A stretch of DNA of 64,000 nt from Marinilabiliaceae bacterium ANBcel2 (GTDB taxonomy: Bacteria > Bacteroidota > Bacteroidia > Bacteroidales > Marinilabiliaceae): NCBI GenBank assembly GCA_029688995.1, contig JARULA010000003.1, positions 214,246 through 278,245 of the forward strand, read 5' to 3'. Of the stretch, positions 28,945 through 38,319 are shown one piece after another (the stretch's first letter is position 1; each line of letters opens with the position of its first letter). The translations under genes were made by a program, and so were the position numbers. The notes beneath the pieces were generated by a model. It did not search any database and was not told the origin of the DNA. It saw only the letters and a program-made list of their open reading frames with translations.

Positions 28945-28984
28945 GACTTTTTGTGCGGTGTTAATTTACACTATTTGTGTAAAC

Positions 28985-29300
28985 CTATATCAGGTCAAGT
29001 CACAGATGGAAACCGCTCTATTTTAGTCTCTTTAATCAACAATTTTATTTGGGTGTCAACAGTTTTCTGGATGCCGGCAGAACCACATCAAAAATTGATG
29101 TAGAATCACGTATTTCCGAATTTGATGATTCCACTGATGATTATTTCGATTTTGGTGCAGAAGCCCTGCATGTGAGTTATGGTTTGGGCATTCGCATTGC
29201 AATGAACCGTAACTTTATCATCGCACTTGATTACGGCCGAGCCATTAATGAGCAGGATGGGGATTCCGGGTTTTATGTTGGGCTGAATTATCTTTTTTAG
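28985..29300 (+). pseudogene. C-terminal remnant of an outer-membrane barrel protein (Omp85/surface-antigen-like)
   Basis: The frame is open from the IS3 boundary: RSSHRWKPLYFSLFNQQFY leads into YLGVNSFLDAG, then YGLGIRIAMNRNFIIALDYG, and ends GFYVGLNYLF. The terminal aromatic strand and the DAG turn are typical of the last three strands of a BamA-like barrel. Only about 104 codons remain. The ATG/GTG at 29049 is not a real start. The rest of the gene was lost when the IS3 element or an associated deletion removed it. Confidence 0.7.
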
Positions 29301-29377
29301 TGATTTTGAGTTGTTTAATAGACTATGAAAGTGACTTTTTATGAAATCCAAACTCATTTAAAATTGATTATAATGAG

Positions 29378-30695
29378 CAGGGTCAACGCATTTAAATTTT
29401 TATAATATCCAGTAAAAATTTATTATCCCAACCGGCTCTCAGTCTTTTTGATTTAAGACTTCCTTTGGATTGATCTTTTTTTAATATGTTCAGAGCCATT
29501 TTTTGTATTAAAGCAAAGTTTTCAGCAGACCGTGCATTTCTTTTTCGTTGGTAATCTTCATTAAAGACCATGTCCAAAGTCCAATGTAAGGAATTCTCCA
29601 CACCCCAGTGCATCCTTATGTATTTATTGAAATCAATTGCGTTTAAATTAAGGCTACTAATGTAATATCTGGTTTCTGATTCAGTTTTTTCTTTTAGAAC
29701 TCTTTTTGATGTGATCTTTATAACGCTGTTTAGGTTTTCCCATTTCTCTTTGCTATCAAGGAACTTTAGATCTGTGATAACTTCACATTTTCTTGTTTCT
29801 ATGCGGCCGTGTCCCTTCTCAGTTTCTTCACAGGTTGAGTTGGGTTTTTGTATTTTAAACAAGCTTTGCGCTTCTTCGTTGATTTCTTTCTGGTTGCCTT
29901 TTAATGCTAAAATGTAATCAGCTCCCTTGGTCACGATCTTTTCAGCAATAGCTCTTTGTGTGCCCATTGCATCAATAGTAATGATGGAGCCCTCAATGTC
30001 CAAAAGATCGAGCAGTTTTGGAATTGCGGAAATTTCATTCGACTTATCTTTTGTTTTATACTGACCAAGTACCAACTGGTTTTTGCATGCCCATGCATTG
30101 ACTAAATGAACGGGTGATTTTTCATTAAATGCATCTTTTGACCTTCTGACAGTCTTCCCGTCAATTGCAATAAGTTCAATATCAATGTTTTTGTCGCGCA
30201 AGGAATTAACCCATTTTATAAAGACTTCTTCAAACAGTTTAGGATCCAATATCGAAAACACACGATTGATTGTGTCATGTGAAGGAATCCCGTTTCGCAA
30301 TTTTAGAAACTGCTTCAAAAAATCTATTTTTGTTTTGCCAAAAAGTTCAATAGAATCCCAGGATTCAGCACCGCATACAACTGCTAAAATTGTTAAAACG
30401 ATAATATCTAATAATTCATGCCGTTTATTACGTTTAATTCTTGGATCTGGAAATCCTCCGAAAAATTGATGCAAAGAAGTCCGTTTTGTCGTCATTTGTT
30501 TTTTTACAAAAATCGGAATGCTTTGCTTGTTATTGCGCTATTACCATTATCAATTTACTAACAACCATAAGGTTATTTATCAACAACAACCACAAAAAAA
30601 GATGTTTTCACAAAACCCAATCACCACTAATGTTGAAAACATGTTAATATCAAGGTCAAATTTTTAGTTTTCAATATTTTCATGCGTTGGCCCTG
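29378..30695 (-). mobile_element. Intact ISAs1-family insertion sequence with 10-bp target duplication
   Basis: The 1318-bp element is bounded by CAGGGTCAACGCAT and its near-complement ATGCGTTGGCCCTG. Direct repeats TTATAATGAG occur immediately outside both ends (29368-29377 and 30696-30705). It carries a single full-length transposase. Both the duplication and the intact frame suggest a recent insertion. Confidence 0.93.
29392..30495 (-). CDS. ISAs1-family transposase (DDE)
   Basis: The 367-residue protein begins SLHQFFGGFPDPRIKRNKRH, the N-terminal DDE_Tnp_1-associated domain of the family. Then come IDGKTVRRS, LLDIEGSIITIDAMGTQ (second aspartate), ADYILALKGNQ, and the C-terminal MHWGVENSLHWTLD with the catalytic glutamate. 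Length and motifs are complete, so it is likely functional. Confidence 0.95.
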   Translation of the reverse strand: MTTKRTSLHQFFGGFPDPRIKRNKRHELLDIIVLTILAVVCGAESWDSIELFGKTKIDFLKQFLKLRNGIPSHDTINRVFSILDPKLFEEVFIKWVNSLRDKNIDIELIAIDGKTVRRSKDAFNEKSPVHLVNAWACKNQLVLGQYKTKDKSNEISAIPKLLDLLDIEGSIITIDAMGTQRAIAEKIVTKGADYILALKGNQKEINEEAQSLFKIQKPNSTCEETEKGHGRIETRKCEVITDLKFLDSKEKWENLNSVIKITSKRVLKEKTESETRYYISSLNLNAIDFNKYIRMHWGVENSLHWTLDMVFNEDYQRKRNARSAENFALIQKMALNILKKDQSKGSLKSKRLRAGWDNKFLLDIIKI

Positions 30696-30741
30696 TTATA
30701 ATGAGGAATATTTTGTATTTTTGAAAAATAAACTTATTACC

Positions 30742-30924
30742 ATGATTACAAAGACACAATTAAGGAATTCAATAGAAAGCTTACCTGAAAATGTATCCAT
30801 TGATCAGGTAATCGATCATTTGGTTTTTCTTGATAAGGTTCAGAAAGGCCTTAAGGATTCACAAGAGGGAAAAGTTTATACCAAGACACAAGCTAAAGAC
30901 AAGCTTAAAAAATGGTTGAAGTAG
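30742..30924 (+). CDS. Small antitoxin-like protein
   Basis: I choose the ATG at 30742, 18 bases after a TATTTTTG box at 30716, giving 60 residues (MITKTQLRNSIESLPENVSI). The segment resembles the short Bacteroidota antitoxins found before RelE/ParE toxins. It overlaps the toxin frame by 13 bases, the normal arrangement. The promoter box lies just outside the right ISAs1 target duplication. The partner toxin is interrupted, so the antitoxin has probably lost its selective role. Confidence 0.7.
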   Translation: MITKTQLRNSIESLPENVSIDQVIDHLVFLDKVQKGLKDSQEGKVYTKTQAKDKLKKWLK

Positions 30925-31217
30925 TATGGTCGGAATCTGCAATACAAGATCTCAATGATCTTGCAGAATATATCGCCAAAGACTCAGTTCGATATGCTGA
31001 AATTACCGTTTAAAAGTTATTTTATTCCACTGATATTCTCGAAACATACCTATTGGCAGGCACTAAAGTTCCTGAATTCCAGGATGAATCAATCAGGCAG
31101 TTAATTAGAGGGAATTATAGGATTGTTTATAAAATTTTCAATTCTGCTAGAATTGATGTATTAACAGTTCATAATTGTGCCAGATTAATATCCAACACAA
31201 AACCATTTAAGAAGTAA
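30912..31217 (+). pseudogene. RelE/ParE-type toxin with an in-frame nonsense codon
   Basis: A single open frame of 101 codons is interrupted only by TAA at 31011-31013 (codon 34). Before it reads MVEVVWSESAIQDLNDLAEY, after it KLFYSTDILETYLLAGT, then RQLIRGNYRIVYKIF and LTVHNCARL, all typical of RelE/ParE plasmid-stabilisation toxins. The position usually carries glutamine in relatives, so CAA to TAA would explain it. The gene is too broken to appear as one ORF. Inactivation of the toxin is the likely result. Confidence 0.8.
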
Positions 31218-31320
31218 GATAGGCATTCTTAGTGATGTTAGCGATAGCTTTAGAATTCAGACTTGAAAATCTATTGAACCAATCTATCACTCTATCATCT
31301 AAATATCTATTCGTCTTTTT

Positions 31321-32154
31321 TCAAAACAACCCCATCGCATTCCTCAACGACGCTTTAAACATCAATACTCCTTTTTGTGGATTAGAAACCCGGTAACGCT
31401 GTTTTAAGATGGCTTCGGGTTTGGCAAACTTAATTTTGTGAAATAGGTTAAGATAATACCTGTAAGCCAGATAAACGCCAAGCCTCACCTGAGGTTTTAG
31501 TTTGACGATGCCTTTAAATGCTTCGTTAAAATCGGATTGTATTTCCTCTTCAATTCTTCGTTTTGCTTCGGGTGTGAAATTATTGAAATCAATGTCTTTA
31601 AAATAGATGCGCCCTTTATTTTGATAGTCATCCTGGGCATCGCGAAGGAAATTCACTTTCTGGAATGCTTCTCCCAGCTTTTGGGCAGGATATCGAAGTG
31701 CATTGTACTCCTCATCGTCATTTACATAAAACACACGCAAACACATTAAGCCCACCACTTCGGCCGAACCGTAAATGTATTTTTCCAAATCGTTGCGGGT
31801 GTATGTTTTATAATTGAGGTCCATCTCCATGCTGTCCAGAAAGGCTGTTATCAAGCTGTGGTCTAATTTGCAATCGTTCACTGTATGTTGAAAGCTATCC
31901 AGTATGGGATTCAAACTAATACCACGTTCTATGGCTTTCCAGGTATCATCCCGAAATTCGTTCAATAGGGTTTCGCGGTCGTGTTCCAGAAAGGTGTCCA
32001 CAATTTCGTCGGCATATCTCACAAAACCATAAATGCTGTAAATATGGTTTCGGTACTTTTTGTCGAGCAACCGAACACCCAGCGAAAATGATGTGCTGTA
32101 AAGGCGCGTAGTGTTAATGCTACATTTTAAATTGTTTTTTCGGTAGATATCCAT
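31321..32154 (-). CDS. crtB: Phytoene synthase
   Basis: CrtB condenses two geranylgeranyl diphosphates to phytoene. The 277-residue protein has the prenyl-synthase landmarks YSIYGFVRYADEIVD (first aspartate-rich region, about residue 40-54) and EVVGLMCLRVF with the second acidic site in FLRDAQDDYQNKGR. It starts six bases downstream of the desaturase stop on the same strand and so shares a transcript with crtI. Squalene synthase-like activity cannot be excluded, but the neighbour is a phytoene desaturase. Confidence 0.92.
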   Translation of the reverse strand: MDIYRKNNLKCSINTTRLYSTSFSLGVRLLDKKYRNHIYSIYGFVRYADEIVDTFLEHDRETLLNEFRDDTWKAIERGISLNPILDSFQHTVNDCKLDHSLITAFLDSMEMDLNYKTYTRNDLEKYIYGSAEVVGLMCLRVFYVNDDEEYNALRYPAQKLGEAFQKVNFLRDAQDDYQNKGRIYFKDIDFNNFTPEAKRRIEEEIQSDFNEAFKGIVKLKPQVRLGVYLAYRYYLNLFHKIKFAKPEAILKQRYRVSNPQKGVLMFKASLRNAMGLF

Positions 32155-32160
32155 ATCAGG

Positions 32161-33654
32161 TTAATTTACAGGTTTATGGTTTAAATAATCAAATACTCTA
32201 TCGGTTGTTAGCTTGCTGCTGATGACCGTCATTGGCAGTCCGGTCCCCGGAATGGTTGAAGCTCCCACATAGAATAGGTTTTTTAACTTTTCGTCTTTGT
32301 TGGATGGTCTGAACCATCCAATTTGGTTCAAATCGTGCGCCAGGCCAAGCCCGCTTCCTTTATACAGGTTAAACATCCCCTCCCAGTGTTCGGGCGAGAG
32401 TATAGTTTTACTCACAATCATTTCATTCAGGTTGTATCCACTTCGGCGCGAAAGGTCATCGATAATGTTTTGGGCAATCTCCTCACGGTCGCTCCAGTCG
32501 GGTTTGAATCGCAAATCCGGGGCCGGACAAAGAATAAACAGACTTTCGTGACCCTCCGGCGCATAATCGGGGTTGTTCTTGGATGGCACGTTTACATAGT
32601 AATACGGCTTTCGGAACGATACCCGGTTTTTGAATACCCCTTTGGCGTATTCATCAAAATTGTTACCCAAAAAATAGTTATGATGTTGCAGATTGTCAAG
32701 TTTTCCTTTTACTCCAAGATAAATGGTGAGTGGCGCCATGGTCCATTTCATCTTGTTAAGTTTTGATTCACTGTACTTTGGTCGGTTGAGTATTTTTCCC
32801 CGAAACCATGCGGCATCGGCATTTACGATATAGGTGTCTGCCTGCCACTGTTTCCCTGAGCTGTCGGTGAGGGCTTGCAGGGTGCTGTTTTCAAAATCAG
32901 CACCCGTAATTTCTGTATTGTAATGTATTTTAACGCCTTTATCAATCAATATTTTTTCCAGACTCTGCACAATCTTGTACATTCCGCCTTTGACATTGTG
33001 ATAGCCATCGTGTTTCATCTCTATGTAATTGAGCAAAGAGAACACAGCCGGCGTATCAAAAGGCGTGGCTCCCAGAAAAAATCCCACCAGGGAGAAAATC
33101 ATGCGTGCTTCTTTGCTTTCGAAACTATCGCATAGCTCTTTCCACATATTTTTAAACAGCAGAGGACTATGCCGCAAAGGCACTTTGGTTAGTTGCAGGA
33201 GATAATCGGGAAAGGAATTAAAATTTCGGCGAACAATGCGGTTGATGGTATCATTGTATAGTTTTTCAGTCTTTTGCAGGTGCGCCTCCATTTTGGCCTT
33301 AAAATCTGGTTCATATAACTCAAATTGGGCTGCAAGTTTGTCTAAATCCTTATAAATGGTGAAAGTTTTATCAATGCCGTCGATGTTTACCGTAAACAAC
33401 GGCTCAAGCTCAATAAATTCAAATGGGTAATCGATACCGCAACTTTCCACCAACTCATCAAATTCATAGCTCATGCTGAAAAAAGTGGGGCCTAAGTCAA
33501 ATTTGAACCCGTCCTTTTCCATAAGGTTGAGCCGACCACCTGCCTGATGATGTTTTTCCAGAATGGTAACATCAAGTCCTTGTGAGGCAAGACGCAGAGC
33601 TGTTGTCAACCCTCCCAGACCGGCTCCGACTATGATTGTTTTTTTTGAATGCAT
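32161..33654 (-). CDS. crtI: Phytoene desaturase
   Basis: CrtI dehydrogenates phytoene to lycopene with FAD. The 497-residue protein begins with the dinucleotide-binding fold KTIIVGAGLGGLTTALRLA, then EKHHQAGGRLN, and ends with the CrtI signature FYVGASTIPGTGLPM followed by VISSKLT. Length is typical. It is the first gene of the crtIB pair and is transcribed away from a second desaturase-like gene across 33655-33927, which probably contains both promoters. Confidence 0.93.
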   Translation of the reverse strand: MHSKKTIIVGAGLGGLTTALRLASQGLDVTILEKHHQAGGRLNLMEKDGFKFDLGPTFFSMSYEFDELVESCGIDYPFEFIELEPLFTVNIDGIDKTFTIYKDLDKLAAQFELYEPDFKAKMEAHLQKTEKLYNDTINRIVRRNFNSFPDYLLQLTKVPLRHSPLLFKNMWKELCDSFESKEARMIFSLVGFFLGATPFDTPAVFSLLNYIEMKHDGYHNVKGGMYKIVQSLEKILIDKGVKIHYNTEITGADFENSTLQALTDSSGKQWQADTYIVNADAAWFRGKILNRPKYSESKLNKMKWTMAPLTIYLGVKGKLDNLQHHNYFLGNNFDEYAKGVFKNRVSFRKPYYYVNVPSKNNPDYAPEGHESLFILCPAPDLRFKPDWSDREEIAQNIIDDLSRRSGYNLNEMIVSKTILSPEHWEGMFNLYKGSGLGLAHDLNQIGWFRPSNKDEKLKNLFYVGASTIPGTGLPMTVISSKLTTDRVFDYLNHKPVN

Positions 33655-33927
33655 CTGCTATTGTGTTATTACTGCAATTTAGTTAAATCTATTTGATTAT
33701 TAGTTCGTTTGTTTTTTATTTATTTGATTTTCAGATGTATGCAGTTTTTATATGTGCGCATTTTGCTTATAATTAAGAAATTGCCATTCTCTAACATCTA
33801 AATTTCTAAAACTCTAACGATCTATTGTAAATGATAAAGTTATATTTACAATTAGTAAAACCATTTTGAGATTTGTATTGTTTAATGAAAATAAAAAAAT
33901 AATTAGACAAATTAAAATTTATTTGAA

Positions 33928-35388
33928 GTGAAAGAAAAAGTTGCCTGCATAATTGGCGCCGGAATTGGCGGTTTGGCCGCAGCCTTAAGGCTTGCGGCTA
34001 AAGGTTTTGATGTAACAGTTTTTGAAAAAAGCACAGAACCCGGCGGCAAACTTGCGCAGTTCGGCAAAGATGGCTACCGTTTTGATATGGGGCCATCGTT
34101 GTTTACGTTACCCGGTTTGGTGGAGGAGTTATTCACCCTTTTTGGTAAAAACATGCAGGATTATATGCAGGTGATAGAATTGCCGATGACCTGTAATTAT
34201 TTTTTCCCCGATGGAAGCAACATTAGAGCCTGGAGTGACCCGGATCAATTTCTGGATGAGGTTCAGAATTCCGGAGCTGATCGCCATGCAGTGGAACAAT
34301 ATCTTGAAAAGCAGGCTTTTTTGTATAGTAATACTGCTGATTTTTTTCTGTTTAATTCTATTCATAAACCATCCACTTACGTTGGTGAGGCGGGACAAAA
34401 AAGTTTGAAAGCACTTCATAAACTGGATGTTTTTTCATCCATGCACCGGCGTAACCAAAAAACTTTTGGCGAAAGCAACCTAGTGCAGTTGTTCGACAGG
34501 TATGCCACTTACAATGGGAGCGACCCTTACCGTGCGCCTGCCACGCTTAACATGATTGCCCATTTGGAACACAACACAGGTGCATGGTTTCCGGCAAATG
34601 GTATGTACGGAATAATGAGTGCATTAATGAAGCTTGCACACGAAGTGGGGGTGAGGTTTTTATTCAATACCGGGGTTACAGGATTGGTAACATCGGGCAG
34701 ACAAGTTACTGGAGTTCGAACGGGTGATTGTGTTTATCCTGCATCGGTTGTAGTAAATAGCACCGATATAACGCTGTTTTACCGCGATATTCTGCCAAAT
34801 AAATCCATGTATCGCAAGCTGATGAAACGGGAGCGTTCGTCGTCCGCTCTGATTTTTTACTGGGGCGTGAAGCTGCAATCCGATCTGGATGTGCACAACA
34901 TCCTTTTCAGCAGCGACTACAAGGCAGAGTTTAAGGGGCTGTTTAAAACCAAAACATTTGCCAACGATTTAACCCTATATATTTTCATTACCAAAAAGGT
35001 TGTGCCTGAAGATGCGCCCAATGGTTGCGAAAATTGGTTTGTGATGGTCAATGCACCTGAAAATGTGGGACAGGACTGGGAGGAAGAGGTTTCACGTGCA
35101 CGAAAAGCAGTGGTGGCTAAAATCAAATCAGTACTAGGTGTTGAAATTGACAATTTCATTGAGAACGAACGCATTCTCACCCCCGAAGATATTGAACAAC
35201 GCACCGGGTCTGTAAACGGCTCATTATACGGTCACAGCAGTAATTCTACCCTGGCAGCGTTTCTGCGGCATCCAAACTTCAGCCGGAAGTATCGGAATCT
35301 GTTTTTTACCGGTGGAAGCGTTCATCCGGGTGGCGGAATACCGTTGTGCCTGGCATCGGCAAAAATTGTGGATGAGATGATAGTTTAA
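33928..35388 (+). CDS. CrtI/CrtD-family carotenoid desaturase
   Basis: The 486-residue FAD-dependent enzyme has the GTG start at 33928 and opens KVACIIGAGIGGLAAALRLA, with EKSTEPGGKL and the C-terminal FFTGGSVHPGGGIPLCLASA. The GGGIPL ending with H before PGGG is more like CrtD (1-hydroxycarotenoid 3,4-desaturase) or CrtN-type enzymes than the crtI next door. With a CruF-like hydratase nearby I favour a 3,4-desaturase acting on a 1'-hydroxylated carotenoid. The exact step is inferred from context only. Confidence 0.8.
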   Translation: MKEKVACIIGAGIGGLAAALRLAAKGFDVTVFEKSTEPGGKLAQFGKDGYRFDMGPSLFTLPGLVEELFTLFGKNMQDYMQVIELPMTCNYFFPDGSNIRAWSDPDQFLDEVQNSGADRHAVEQYLEKQAFLYSNTADFFLFNSIHKPSTYVGEAGQKSLKALHKLDVFSSMHRRNQKTFGESNLVQLFDRYATYNGSDPYRAPATLNMIAHLEHNTGAWFPANGMYGIMSALMKLAHEVGVRFLFNTGVTGLVTSGRQVTGVRTGDCVYPASVVVNSTDITLFYRDILPNKSMYRKLMKRERSSSALIFYWGVKLQSDLDVHNILFSSDYKAEFKGLFKTKTFANDLTLYIFITKKVVPEDAPNGCENWFVMVNAPENVGQDWEEEVSRARKAVVAKIKSVLGVEIDNFIENERILTPEDIEQRTGSVNGSLYGHSSNSTLAAFLRHPNFSRKYRNLFFTGGSVHPGGGIPLCLASAKIVDEMIV

Positions 35389-35588
35389 ACGTAAAGGCGC
35401 ATTGTTTTTTTCTTCTTCAAAGCAGCTTATTGGAAAAAGCAATCTGAGTTTTAATGAATCAATGCCAAAAGAAACTGTCTATATGTTTTTTTAATGTAAT
35501 CGACTGATTAAAAAAAAATCAAAAAAATTACAACCTTGATAACATTTATTCGTCTTGTATATTGAGATGTTGTAAATTTAAAGACATT

Positions 35589-35693
35589 ATGAAAAATCAA
35601 TATTATAAATGGTCTGTCATCCCCTTTATGCTGCTTATTATCTTAATTGGTGGTTGTTTATCAAAGTGGAATAACGTAGAGTCTTTTTTTTGA
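35589..35693 (+). CDS. Short lipoprotein-like peptide
   Basis: A 34-residue ORF starts MKNQYYKWSVIPFMLL and contains a hydrophobic stretch and a lipobox-like LIGGC. It is too short to show a family. It may be a small secreted lipopeptide or the relic of a longer lipoprotein gene. The rest of 35389-35884 is AT-rich and I see no other gene. Confidence 0.35.
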   Translation: MKNQYYKWSVIPFMLLIILIGGCLSKWNNVESFF

Positions 35694-35884
35694 TAAGTAC
35701 TAATATCCATCTTTCCTGCGACGATTTTATTTCCCCATTATTATGTTTAACCATTGGCCATAAAGCGTTAGCAATTATTTTAGATGCCAATGATAAATAA
35801 TATTAAAAAAAAGACCAATCTCATTACCACCTTTCAAAATTGTTGCGTCTTAGTAGTAGAAACGATTAATTAATCTATAATTAG

Positions 35885-36625
35885 AAAACATTAAATCTAT
35901 TTAAAGCTCTATTATTAATAGGTCTATTGGCACTTTTAAATTCGTGCGAAAAAGAGGATGATGGTTTAAAAAACAAAACGGCTATTAAATTTGAAGCCAA
36001 CTATCAAACACTGAAATCAGCCCTTCTAAAGAGTGCTAATGCTACGGAGGTTGTTGTTGAAAGTTTTAAAATCAACATTGAAGAAATTGAGATTGAATTT
36101 GACTCCAATGATCCTATGTTCTTGTCTGATTCAGTCGCCACTGACTATGAGATGGACGGACCTTTTGAAGTGGATCTTATGAAGGATGGTAATGCTCTTG
36201 AAACTACTGTTGTGAAAAATGTAGAATTGCCATCAGCTGCTTACGAAGAGATTGAATTTAAATTTAGGGAGAGTGAAAACCCGATTTCTGATATGTATGG
36301 TAAATCTATACTGATTGAGGGTACAATTGATGGTTCGCCATTTATTTTCTGGTCGGATGAAGAAATTGAGGTTGAAATTGAATTTGAAGAGTTTGTATAT
36401 CTTGACGAAGCCAGCAGGGCAGTTTTGACTGTATCGTTTGACTTAGCATCATTGTTTAACCCTGCTTTAGGGGGGATAGATATAACATCTGCCACAGATG
36501 GAAATGAGAATGGCATTATTGAAATATATCCTGAAGACCCTGATGGTAACAGTGATTTGGCTGATTTAGTGTGGGAAAAGATTGAAGATATAATTGAAGC
36601 TTTTGAAGAAAAATATTATAATTAG
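35885..36625 (+). CDS. Predicted lipoprotein with missing start codon
   Basis: The frame is open from 35885 and reads KTLNLFKALLLIGLLALLNS and then C, a complete lipoprotein signal sequence with the cysteine lipobox. The codon just before it is TAG (35882-35884), where a normal gene would have ATG. The only usable initiator inside is TTG at 35927, which would remove most of the signal. The mature 220-residue part is acidic (many E and D, for example IEVEIEFEE) and might be a DUF4382-like surface protein, but I do not recognise it. It ends before a strong terminator. Confidence 0.5.
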   Translation, partial: KTLNLFKALLLIGLLALLNSCEKEDDGLKNKTAIKFEANYQTLKSALLKSANATEVVVESFKINIEEIEIEFDSNDPMFLSDSVATDYEMDGPFEVDLMKDGNALETTVVKNVELPSAAYEEIEFKFRESENPISDMYGKSILIEGTIDGSPFIFWSDEEIEVEIEFEEFVYLDEASRAVLTVSFDLASLFNPALGGIDITSATDGNENGIIEIYPEDPDGNSDLADLVWEKIEDIIEAFEEKYYN

Positions 36626-36651
36626 ATTTCTTAAAATTTGAGATGAAGGAA

Positions 36652-36688
36652 GGGGCTATCCAAAAATTATTGGTTAGCCCCTTTTTTT
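36652..36688 (+). terminator. Rho-independent terminator
   Basis: GGGGCTATCCAA and TTGGTTAGCCCC form a stem with one wobble and are followed by seven T. It ends transcription of the acidic lipoprotein gene. Confidence 0.85.
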
Positions 36689-36765
36689 GTTGCTGATATT
36701 TAAATAGTAATGGATTGTTTTTCCCATGCAATAAAGAGTTATATATTTGAGAAAAAAATAACACC

Positions 36766-37419
36766 ATGAGTTTCGTCATAAACTACTGCAAAAACTTATC
36801 TGAGCAAGAGGTAAAGAAATTCTTAATTATCTATTACATCGTTGGTATAACGGGTTTTCTAATTCCTTATGCCCGTCCAGTTTTTGAAGCATTGATTCCC
36901 CTGTCGGTGATGTTGAATATGTTTCTGGTATTGCTATTCCATAGGCCTTTCGATAAAGCTCACATACTTGTTTTTTCGTTTGTATTTCTGTTTACAATAG
37001 CCGTAGAAGCCGTTGGGACCAACACCGGAATATTGTTTGGCAGCTATTTTTATGGGGCCAATTTGGGTTGGAAGGTTTTTGATACACCCATACTCATAGG
37101 AGCCAATTGGCTGGTTTTGGCCTATGGAGCAACCGCGATTGTTCGTCACTACCCAATGTTTAAAAAATGGGTGCCATTTTCGGCTGCTGCGCTCATGGTT
37201 TTGTTTGATTTCATAATGGAACCTGTAGCCATGAAAACCGGCATGTGGGATTGGGCAGGTGGTGTGGTGCCTATACAGAATTACTTTATGTGGTTTGTGG
37301 TGGCTGTAATTGTAGTTGGCCTTTTTGAACTCTTCAATATTAAAACAGTAAAACCGGTGGCCATTCGTCTTTTTTTGGTGCAGATGGTGTTCTTTTTAGT
37401 GTTGAACCTCTTTTTGTAA
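36766..37419 (+). CDS. CruF-like carotenoid 1',2'-hydratase (DUF422 family)
   Basis: The 217-residue polytopic membrane protein belongs to the carotenoid biosynthesis (DUF422/CruF) family. It has about six hydrophobic segments with the conserved EAVGTNTGILFGSYFYG and FDFIMEPVAMKTGMWDWAGG. In green sulfur and other bacteria CruF hydrates the psi-end 1',2' double bond, giving a tertiary hydroxyl that a glycosyltransferase can use. It starts a run of genes with an acyltransferase and a glycosyltransferase. Confidence 0.8.
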   Translation: MSFVINYCKNLSEQEVKKFLIIYYIVGITGFLIPYARPVFEALIPLSVMLNMFLVLLFHRPFDKAHILVFSFVFLFTIAVEAVGTNTGILFGSYFYGANLGWKVFDTPILIGANWLVLAYGATAIVRHYPMFKKWVPFSAAALMVLFDFIMEPVAMKTGMWDWAGGVVPIQNYFMWFVVAVIVVGLFELFNIKTVKPVAIRLFLVQMVFFLVLNLFL

Positions 37420-37517
37420 ACTGATTTTGAGAGATCTTAAAAAAACTGTGTAATATAGCTCTCTATTATTAATCTCATCTTTCCATCTAACATCTAAAAT
37501 TCTAATTATCTAATTTT

Positions 37518-38141
37518 ATGATAAAAGCCTGCCACCATTGGTTTTACGACACTTTTTTCAACTTTTATATTCATCGCATTCTGAAAAAGGATTTTCATGC
37601 TATTAATATATTTGGTGAATGGGATGTGCCCGATGAAAGCAGCAACCTAGTTATAGGTAATCACGTGAGTTGGTGGGATGGGTTTTGGGTTTATTGCCTT
37701 AACAAACGTTTTTTAAAAAAGCGTTTTCATGTCATGATGCTCCAAGAGCAGTTGAACGACCGCAAGTTTTTAAGGCGAATCGGAGCATTTTCAATCTATC
37801 CGGGAACACGTTCTGTTCTGGAATCTCTAAATTACACTGTTGAAAAATTAAAAGAACCCGGAAATATTGTGTTGATGTACCCTCAGGGAAAAATTGCTTC
37901 TTTTTCAGCAGGTGTTTTACCCTTTCAGCCGGGGGTTGAGCATGTAATTAAGAAATCCGGAGTTGAAAAGGTGCTGTTTTATGCGGCGTTTGTGGATTTT
38001 TTTGAGCAGCGCAAACCTACTCTGAATATATATTTGAGTGATATAAGCACCAATAAAGATAAGCCCCTGCAAGTTGAAGATCAGTTTCGGGATTTTTATG
38101 AGGATTCTTTAAAAAAGCAGGTTGATTTTTTTCGCGGATAA
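37518..38141 (+). CDS. Lysophospholipid/glycerol acyltransferase-like protein
   Basis: The 207-residue protein has the acyltransferase motifs NHVSWWDGFWVY (HX4D variant: H-VSWW-D, about residues 49-54) and YPQGKIASFS (block III). It is shorter than typical PlsC proteins. Its place between the CruF-like and CruC-like genes suggests it adds the acyl group to a carotenoid glycoside, as CruD does, but it could also be a general phospholipid enzyme. Confidence 0.65.
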   Translation: MIKACHHWFYDTFFNFYIHRILKKDFHAINIFGEWDVPDESSNLVIGNHVSWWDGFWVYCLNKRFLKKRFHVMMLQEQLNDRKFLRRIGAFSIYPGTRSVLESLNYTVEKLKEPGNIVLMYPQGKIASFSAGVLPFQPGVEHVIKKSGVEKVLFYAAFVDFFEQRKPTLNIYLSDISTNKDKPLQVEDQFRDFYEDSLKKQVDFFRG

Positions 38142-38319
38142 ACTATCAATAGTTCGTTAATAAAAGCCTAAACGCAGAGAAAGCCCTACGCTGATGTTTC
38201 GGACTTTGAGAGACGCAAAGGTTTTATTATCAGAGAATTGCCATCAACGTTTGTCAGTATATAAATAACTATTTGCCAGGCGTTTGCAAAAGCTTTACGG
38301 ACTATTAAACTATTAAAAC

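Larger units (their letters stand above)
27549..28984 (-). mobile_element. IS3-family insertion sequence
   Basis: About 1.44 kb bounded by inverted octamers GTTTACAC (27549) and GTGTAAAC (28977-28984). It contains orfA and orfB on the minus strand, overlapping by one base. The boundaries are inferred from the octamers and from broken genes on both sides: a Fic gene is cut at 27548 and a barrel-protein tail begins at 28985. I could not see a convincing target duplication. Confidence 0.8.

Noticed and set aside
38142..38319. Possible RNA or repeat between the acyltransferase and glycosyltransferase genes
   Set aside because: There are small inverted bits (ACTATCAATAGT) and a direct-repeat look, but nothing strong enough to call.
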